DNA of 64,000 nucleotides from Histoplasma ohiense (taxonomy: Eukaryota > Ascomycota > Eurotiomycetes > Onygenales > Ajellomycetaceae). Location: assembly GCA_017607445.1 (NCBI GenBank), contig JAEVHH010000007.1, positions 1 through 64,000 of the forward strand, written 5' to 3'. Position numbers and translations under genes: made by a program. This document shows, one piece after another, positions 58,000 through 64,000 of the stretch (its first letter is position 1; every line of letters begins with the position of its first letter). The notes under the pieces are model-generated. The model was not told the origin of the DNA, ran no database searches, and saw nothing but the letters and a program-made list of their open reading frames with translations.

Positions 58000-59100
58000 G
58001 TTAAGCTGTTATACTGTGATATATACTATGAAAACTATCTATCTCATCTATTTTACACTGTTATTTATTTTTCAAGAACTGTATTGATTGCTGAGCTCTC
58101 AATTATAAATATATCTGTAATATTAAATATTATTATTTGACAACTGTCACTGCAGTTTCCACAGTAGATGAATTTACTGATTATATATATATAAATTTAC
58201 TGAATCAGTTGATTTTTGATGATTTTAATCTTTAAATTAATTCAACTATTTCTGAATCAGTTGTTAATTCTTTAATTATTTACAGTTGTTAATCTATTCT
58301 CTGTGACTTTCACTTCTATCTTTATCATTGTCAATTATTTAATTTTAATTAAATGAATGTTTACTGCTCTCTCTCTAGAACTAAATATTGAATTGATAAA
58401 TGTGTAGATAAATTATCAAAAATTTTTCAGTATTTTTCATATAATATATAAAAGATGCTGTGAGATTATTATCTGTCAGAGAATTTTCATCAGAGTTATA
58501 TAAACTATTTAATAACAATACAGCTGATATAAAGTATTTCTATAGATATATTTAAAACTACAACTCTGTTCTGATATTTATATCTTTTAAATATAAATAG
58601 AATTCATATCTTGATTATTTGATTATTGATGATTTGATATTATTTCAAATACAGAGAAAACTCTATCATCTGTAAGAATTATTAGAGTCTGAATCAGATG
58701 AAAATATCTGTTTTATATAAATATAAATTTTATCATATATTCTAATATATTTAATTATATTTATATTATATTATTTACTGTTTACTCATTTGCTTTTCTA
58801 TATTTTTTTGTTATATTGTTGACTGCTAATATTTCTAAGATTAATTCTTTTATTCAATTTTATCAGTTTATATAAAAAGTACTATAAGACAGCTCTGCTG
58901 TATGTATTGATTTGAACTCTATTATATAACTGAAGATAGATAATGATCACTGCTGAGAGAATCTATCTACTGTTTCAGAAATTGCAATTATTATACAGAA
59001 TATTTTCAACAACTCTCATCATTTTTATATTATTCTTCAGATACTACAATAATTTAATGCTGATTTGAGTTTTATATATATTGACATGTCTATAAGAGTC
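58000..59100 (+). pseudogene. Helitron 2 Rep N-terminal remnant
   Basis: Homologous in inverted orientation to 31500-32147 for its first 640 bp. Plus-strand reading shows FSSELYKLFNNNT and YNSVLIFISFKYK, then FQIQRKLYHL and, after several stops, NLSTVSEIAIIIQNI and NNSHHFYIILQ, resembling the N-terminal domain and the NLPTxxEVAxIIPG...RDIIL motif of fungal Helitron transposases. The HUH nuclease motif and helicase are missing. It ends near 59100 where CpG-bearing single-copy DNA begins. Confidence 0.55.
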
Positions 59101-59831
59101 TGGACTGCACTATTCTCTGTATCATTGATCTCATTACATTCACCCGAGGGATTAAACGGCGTGTTTTCAAGCTGGATAAGCGAGCGCAAGCGAGCGATTG
59201 TTGCGGCTTGTATATATTATAACAATAATTTTAAAGCTCTTGTACTGGGCCCCAACTGCTTTTCTGCCATCATTGCACTATCTAACGTGATCACCCATCT
59301 AACAATTGCTCCCAGCTAACGATCACCAATTTACGATTCGACAAGGTGATTAATTTCTACATATCTCAACAATGCAATCAGATATTAAATGTTAAAAAGT
59401 ATATATAAAATACACCATAAAAATATGTATAGTCAATATAGTGTACATCTGCTGAGTTTGATATTTCACTCAGAATATACAATTTGCTGTTCAGTAATAT
59501 TGAAGTTAGTAAAGACAGTTGTATTAATTCCAGTGGCGCTTTCAATCAGATACTTGGGGCATTATAAGTGTATGACAGCATCAGTCAAAACTTTTGAAAC
59601 CGGTCTCTGTATTCCTAGTAGAAATGTCGATCCCTCAATGTGGCGCCATCCATCTTCTCCTATGCCTTGCATAGATGTTACACTTGAAACACAAAAACAA
59701 AAAGGCATGATTACCTTGCTGGAGTTTTCAACAAATCATCCCTTATGGATGGATGGGGGTAGAAATAAAGGGCACTGGGGAAAGCTGCGCACAAAAGGTG
59801 AACAAACAGAAACCAAGTCTTATTATCCTCT
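59101..59831. other. Boundary between subtelomere and single-copy DNA, downstream of PRE3
   Basis: CpG-containing sequence starts at about 59140 (ACCCGAGGG, AAACGGCG, AGCGAGCGCAAGCGAGCG). An AT-rich stretch follows at 59340-59540, then the 3' flank of the proteasome gene. The long plus-strand frame at 59389-60027 is antisense to PRE3 exon 5 and is not credible. No other gene seen. Confidence 0.5.
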
Positions 59832-60826
59832 TCATTGCGAACCCGGACCGGTATATCCGTTGTCTGGAAGATACAGGTGTCGCACTGCCCCCTTCTCCGT
59901 CAACACAACCATACGGATCACACCTCCAGAGCTACCATCCCATTTTATCGCTTCTTGTAGTGAGTTCTTCACAAACTCGATACCTTCCTCCTCCGTCATT
60001 CCCTCCCGCCAGTTCGCATCGCAGTAGCCGTAGATATACGTTGATCCGGAACCACCAATGGCGTATGATTGTTTGTGCAGGGAACCGCCCAGTGGTATCG
60101 AGTATACCTGTCCTCCATGTCGTGCGTCGTAACCCGCGATGATGATTCCTGCGCTATATTGTTTAAAAGTACAGTTAGCATTGGTAAGCTATCGTAACAT
60201 AATATAAGATAAAATCTGGTGAAGAAGGCGTGGACGGGAAGGTATTCCTTGCCTGAGAATATCCTTGTTGTCATAACAAAGTTCCTGGAACAACGCAGCG
60301 GCAGTTTGAGTTGTTGGGCGCTCTTGGTTGACTACACCGTACATTCCCAGATGGTAACTGACAATGTCGGCAACAGCCTGTGTATCCGCGGCAGATCCTG
60401 ACCGACAGCACCAAATGGTATCGTGCACCTGTGTTAACTTATCCGTGACTCGATTTGCGATATAAGCTCCTCTGGTCGTCCGACTATCGGCTCCGAGAAT
60501 AACACCATTTTTGAAATTGATTGCCATGCTTTTCTCGAGATAAGATTAGCAATTCAAGCTACCATACTGCTATATATATGTGGGATGGAAGCTTACATTG
60601 AGGTGCCAAGGCTATTGTGCGAGTAACGGGTTAGTTGAGAGCAAAGACCAGATAAATAGGCAAAAAGGTGGCATCAGCCCATACTTGACCTCTCCTTTCT
60701 TGAGGTGATTCATGTCAATATGGATCCCATCTATGGCATTGTCAGTTCCACAAATAAGCCGCCTCATCGTCAATTCAACAACGACTAACCTTCCCCCAAA
60801 AATCCAGTAACCCCATGGACAACCAT
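59832..60826 (-). CDS. PRE3: 20S proteasome subunit beta-1 (PRE3-type, caspase-like)
   Basis: Five exons: 60826-60790, 60730-60685, 60611-60597 (15-nt microexon), 60528-60253 and 60153-59832, giving 231 residues. The first three introns are GT-AG; intron 4 (60252-60154) is GC-AG (CTCAG/GCAAGG). The propeptide MVVHGVTGFLGEDGIHIDMN...GEVNLG is cleaved before catalytic Thr31 (LG/TSIMA). In mature numbering Asp17, Lys33 and Arg45 are present; Arg45 lines the acidic-residue S1 pocket of beta-1. Position 22 is Arg (SRTTRG) where Thr is usual. It forms the post-acidic cutting site of the proteasome core. Next to the BEM46 gene, transcribed divergently. Confidence 0.95.
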
Positions 60827-61414
60827 TGCAACGAAGTGACCTAAACTTGACAGGAGCTTGGAGACACGGGAGCTAGGGACAAACAAATTGCTAGGCAACA
60901 GGAAATATGCAGCCTGGAAGATAAAGAACGAGCTCGTTCAAATACAGAGGAAGTGGTTGAAATGAAGTGATTGAAATGAAGTGGTTGAAATGAAGTGGTT
61001 GGCTGACTTTAGGTGTCTTGATGTCGGGTGATATGATGATTGAGGCAGCCAGCCTACGAAATTATTAGCGCCGGCAATTCTAAGCCAGTTATTGGTCACT
61101 GCGCTTGCTGTGACGGGTTGTTTATCTCAGTTGATTTTGTCCCTGGGAACCGAAGCCAGTTTTTTCGCCATTTCAATTTTTGTGTAGTTACATCCACTTG
61201 CTTCCGTCTCTTTCCCCCATAACAATGCCTTGCTCCATCTGTTTTGGATGATTCCCGGTCTGTGCTAATATTTTTACCCAGCGTCCCCACGGGGGTCCTC
61301 CGCATCGCCTGTGACACTGGCTTATCACGACCCCCACTCACCAAATAGTTGACGTCCATCCCAGCTCAACTTTTAACGAACAGTTTTACAATCTCCCTGT
61401 AGGGACCGAGCAAT
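60827..61414. promoter_or_regulatory. Divergent intergenic region PRE3-BEM46 with a short tandem repeat
   Basis: 588 bp between the two start codons, so it likely holds both promoters. At 60950-61001 there are about four copies of GAAGTGGTTGAAAT. CT-rich stretches near 61195-61220 (CTTCCGTCTCTTTCCCCC) are typical of fungal promoters. The open frames at 61040-61222 and 61096-61359 lack support. Confidence 0.55.
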
Positions 61415-62611
61415 ATGGCTGACTCTCCACCACCACCCTCAACCTGGAATTTTACTACAATGGCTGGGAATGTGGTACAGTTTCTCAGACTTCCAGTGCT
61501 GGCATCGTCAGGTTTGGCCATTATCGCCAGTGGTATGCTCTATTTCAAGCAAAAGTAAGTCGCCGACATGTATCGACATTACCAGTTTCATCTTAATTGA
61601 CATTTTTTACTGTTGTCAAGTGAAATAATTTACCCTCGTAACGTTCCTATTGGGTCCCGTACTGAGGTCCCCAAACCATCGGATTTTGGGATGAACGACT
61701 ATGAGGACCTTCGAATCCCGACTCCCGATGGAGAATCTCTCGCTGCGCTATTTATCCGCCCATCTCAAACGCGACATTCCAAGCCTAAAATCACCGTTCT
61801 CATGTTTCATGGTAATGCAGGAAATATCGGCCACCGTCTTCCCATTGCGCAGGCCTTAGAACAGTCCCTCAATTGTAATATTTTGATGCTCGAATATCGC
61901 GGCTATGGCCAGTCTACAGGCACTCCCGATGAACAGGGCTTAAAAATTGACGCCCAAACCGGTTTGGATTACATTCGCCGGCGCGCGGAGACAAGCGATA
62001 CAAAAGTTCTGGTGTACGGTCAGAGTATTGGTGGTGCAGTCGCGATTGATTTGACTGCAAAAAGCCAGCAGCGAGGCGACGTAGCAGGATTGATACTGGA
62101 GAATACGTTCTTGAGTGTTCGAAAGATGATTCCAAGGTATGTCGGCCATAGTGCTGGTCCATTTAATGTTTTTTACTTACTTGCTAAGTTTCTTCTTTAC
62201 TTGTTTACTTTTATTTTCGATTGTGAGCAGTCTTCAAGGCTAATAAATTACACCCGTTCTCCAGTGTCTTCCCCGCTGCCAAGTACGTTGTTCGTCTTTG
62301 TCACCAATACTGGGCTAGCGAGGATACATTGCCCAAAATTACACAGGTCCCAATTCTGTTCCTGAGTGGGCTAAAAGATGAAATTGTCCCGTACGTACTT
62401 TATTTCCATGTTTCTGTCTATGAGACTCAATATGCTAATATATAGTCGGCCCCTTAGCCCCAGCCATATGGCCCAACTTTTTTCAATCTGCAAATCTAGC
62501 ACCAAAGTTTGGCGAACTTTCCCAAATGGTCAACACAATGATACCGTTGCTGAACCAGGGTACTTTGACCATATTTATTCATTTGTCGTGGACCACGTTC
62601 TAGACGACTGA
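61415..62611 (+). CDS. BEM46/ABHD13-type alpha/beta hydrolase, membrane anchored
   Basis: Four exons: 61415-61554, 61621-62136, 62265-62390 and 62446-62611, with GT-AG introns of 66, 128 and 55 bp; 315 residues, the usual family length. An N-terminal membrane helix at about residues 24-44 (PVLASSGLAIIASGMLYF) anchors the protein. The hydrolase fold shows the oxyanion motif HGNAGN (110-115), YRGYGQS (139-145) and nucleophile elbow GQSIGG with Ser182. The acid is Asp in SGLKDEIVP and the base is His in NGQHND near the C-terminus. Family members sit in ER or plasma membrane and influence fungal cell polarity; the substrate is unknown. The frame is intact. Confidence 0.93.
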
Positions 62612-63421
62612 GCCATCTTTCACTCGTTTTAATGACCTGTTATTACAAAGTTATGGGCATCGCAGAATAAAAAGGTTAAAATAACCCCCCGACTTGGACA
62701 GCGGAAGCAAATTTTCCTCTTAAAACAAGGTGTAAGACCATGTCGCACTAGAAGATATATCGCTACTTATCAGGATGGGCTATGAAACATGGGAATTCGA
62801 TATCCTCGTGTAAACGCTGTTGGATCCCTCCTCTATCCAACTCCTTTTTCTGATTCTCAGCATCCATCTCCGGGACATTCAAAAATACCTCGCCGCAATA
62901 ATGGTATATATAGTTTCTTGATCCCAAACTTCTTTTCCCCCAATTGCGTCCAATTATTTGGATGCGTCTTCTCATATACCTCCGAGATACCCTTGATATA
63001 ATTTTAATATTAACTCCTGAACAACTGAAAACAAAGACTTTTCTAAGAGGTCGTATATTGTGTTAGTTTTCTATGGTTCCCTGTGTGGGCACTGAACCTA
63101 TCTTCCATAAAGGTAGCAAGGTACATTTTATATACCAACACGAGGCTTGCACAACTTTCATTCCGCCGTCCTATTTAAAAATATGGCAGGGGCTGATTTT
63201 GGCCTAACTCAATGCCAATGGATCGAGAACTGCAGTGAAGACACCTTGTGATGACACCTTTAACAATGCAATAATCATACGTGGATTTACAGGGAGTTTC
63301 TGCCTTGGAACCTGAAATATTTTTGCACACCAAGTAGCAAAATAGCGGGGGAAAATATCACCTCTTCCTCTTTATCGTACACAAACAACTCTTTATAAAA
63401 ATGCAAATAGCAGACGGCTGA
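62612..63421. other. Intergenic region, no supported gene
   Basis: 810 bp between two convergent genes. It contains open frames on both strands at about 62760-63000 (for example minus-strand MRRRIQIIGRNWGKRSLGSR) without domains or splice support. The rest is AT-rich and probably 3' UTR. Confidence 0.45.
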
Positions 63422-64000
63422 TTAGATCCTCTCGGCCTCTTCCATCAAATCTTCCAAGTTGAATCCATTAACATCGCCTTGGGTAAACATCCTCACTAAC
63501 TCTGCCTTCTTCCCCGCCTGATTACCACCCACGCCCCAGTCATAAAATCGTTGCAACCACATCACCAATAACTTTGCCTCATCCACAGACACACCACGAT
63601 CCGGTACCACGCTCCCATTCATAAGAACCAAGCCGGACTTGTCCGCGAGGTCGAGGTGGTGTGTGATGATCGTGTGTGGTTGAGAATACGCACCGTGAAG
63701 TTTGTACGAGGCTAGGTGAGTGAAAAGCACTGTGGCTGTATGGGTATTTAGTGTGGGTTTGGATTCGATCCCTACAGCTACAGGAGTAGATGTTGTAGCA
63801 CCAGCAGGAGGATGGAACGCCCATTGCAAGAAATGAATATCTGCTCTCGTGAATACTGATTGAGCCGAGGCTGCTGCAGCCTCGGCCTTCACCCCTTCGG
63901 GCTGGCCGTTTTCCTCCGTCCTAGGGAGTGGCAAAACAAATTGTGGATTTTGCCTGGCCGTGGCAACCATACGCAAGTATGTATCGATTGGGATCGTAGC
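63422..64000 (-). CDS. 3' part of an unidentified conserved-looking protein
   Basis: The minus-strand frame is open from the window edge to TAA 63422-63424, at least 191 residues; the start lies beyond 64000. Visible sequence begins ATIPIDTYLRMVATARQNPQ and includes an Ala-rich stretch, SVFTRADIHFLQWAFHPP, VDEAKLLVMWLQRFYDWGVG and the C-terminus NGFNLEDLMEEAERI. It looks like a soluble, helical intracellular protein with normal codon use and no damage. I do not recognise the family. The 63579-63824 frame on the same strand is a shadow. Confidence 0.75.
   Translation of the reverse strand, partial: ATIPIDTYLRMVATARQNPQFVLPLPRTEENGQPEGVKAEAAAASAQSVFTRADIHFLQWAFHPPAGATTSTPVAVGIESKPTLNTHTATVLFTHLASYKLHGAYSQPHTIITHHLDLADKSGLVLMNGSVVPDRGVSVDEAKLLVMWLQRFYDWGVGGNQAGKKAELVRMFTQGDVNGFNLEDLMEEAERI

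Larger units (their letters stand above)
44450..59100 (+). mobile_element. Helitron 2 (5' part), interrupted by several insertions
   Basis: It begins TCTCTCTTTATATTATAG at 44450 after host A, the mirror image of Helitron 1. Its own sequence is 44450-44570, 44962-45276 and about 58000-59100; the rest is inserted solo LTR-A, LTR-B, A5 and A6. It carries part of a Rep-like coding region and ends near 59060-59150 where single-copy sequence starts. No clear hairpin plus CTRR terminus was found, so it is probably 3'-truncated. Confidence 0.7.

Noticed and set aside
59389..60027. Plus-strand open frame of 212 codons
   Set aside because: Antisense to PRE3 exon 5, which is supported by splice sites and strong conservation.
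62763..63001. Overlapping small open frames on both strands
   Set aside because: No domains, signal peptide or splice support; likely 3' untranslated sequence between convergent genes.

Overview
This window is the end of a fungal chromosome. It opens with perfect CCCTAA telomere repeats and runs inward through about 59 kb of mutated, transposon-packed subtelomere into ordinary gene space. Short spliceosomal introns of 55-130 bp, a Pho80-type cyclin, a BEM46-family hydrolase and chromodomain gypsy elements damaged by C-to-T transitions point to a filamentous ascomycete (Pezizomycotina). Onygenales, whose genomes can carry AT-rich gypsy isochores, are a plausible guess that the window alone does not prove.

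Layout. 1-3583: telomere, then a G-free hexamer array that decays inward from CCCTAA to TTTTTA and TTTTAA. 3700-24589: remnants of gypsy family A (A1 minus, A2 plus, meeting head to head at about 6686). A2 is split by a 600-bp retroposon (7131-7730), by complete gypsy element B (9401-16862, target duplication GAAAT) and by complete element A3 (18035-24111, ATTCA). 24590-31496: a LINE fragment, a truncated gypsy C, a repeat-rich element with minisatellite, a LINE RNase H region and a LINE ORF1. 31497-38780: Helitron 1 (minus), carrying complete element A4 (32148-38350, GTGAC). 38781-44449: a gene island of 5.7 kb. 44450 to about 59100: Helitron 2 (plus), carrying solo LTR-A, and a solo LTR-B split by A5, which is itself split by A6. 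From about 59100: single-copy genes PRE3 (proteasome beta-1), a BEM46-like hydrolase and the 3' part of an unidentified gene.

Almost all repeat coding is dead. Most in-frame stops are TGA at expected Trp or Arg positions, with few TAA or TAG. Together with the residual C pattern in the telomeric array, this suggests C-to-T mutation in CpC, CpT and CpG contexts with CpA spared, the opposite of Neurospora-type RIP. The likely live genes are the cyclin, a small secreted protein and a small membrane protein in the island, plus the three genes at the right end. I found no tRNA, rRNA or CRISPR array, and no obviously new multi-gene system. The strongest leads are the decaying telomeric array, the unusual mutation context and the Helitron-bounded gene island.
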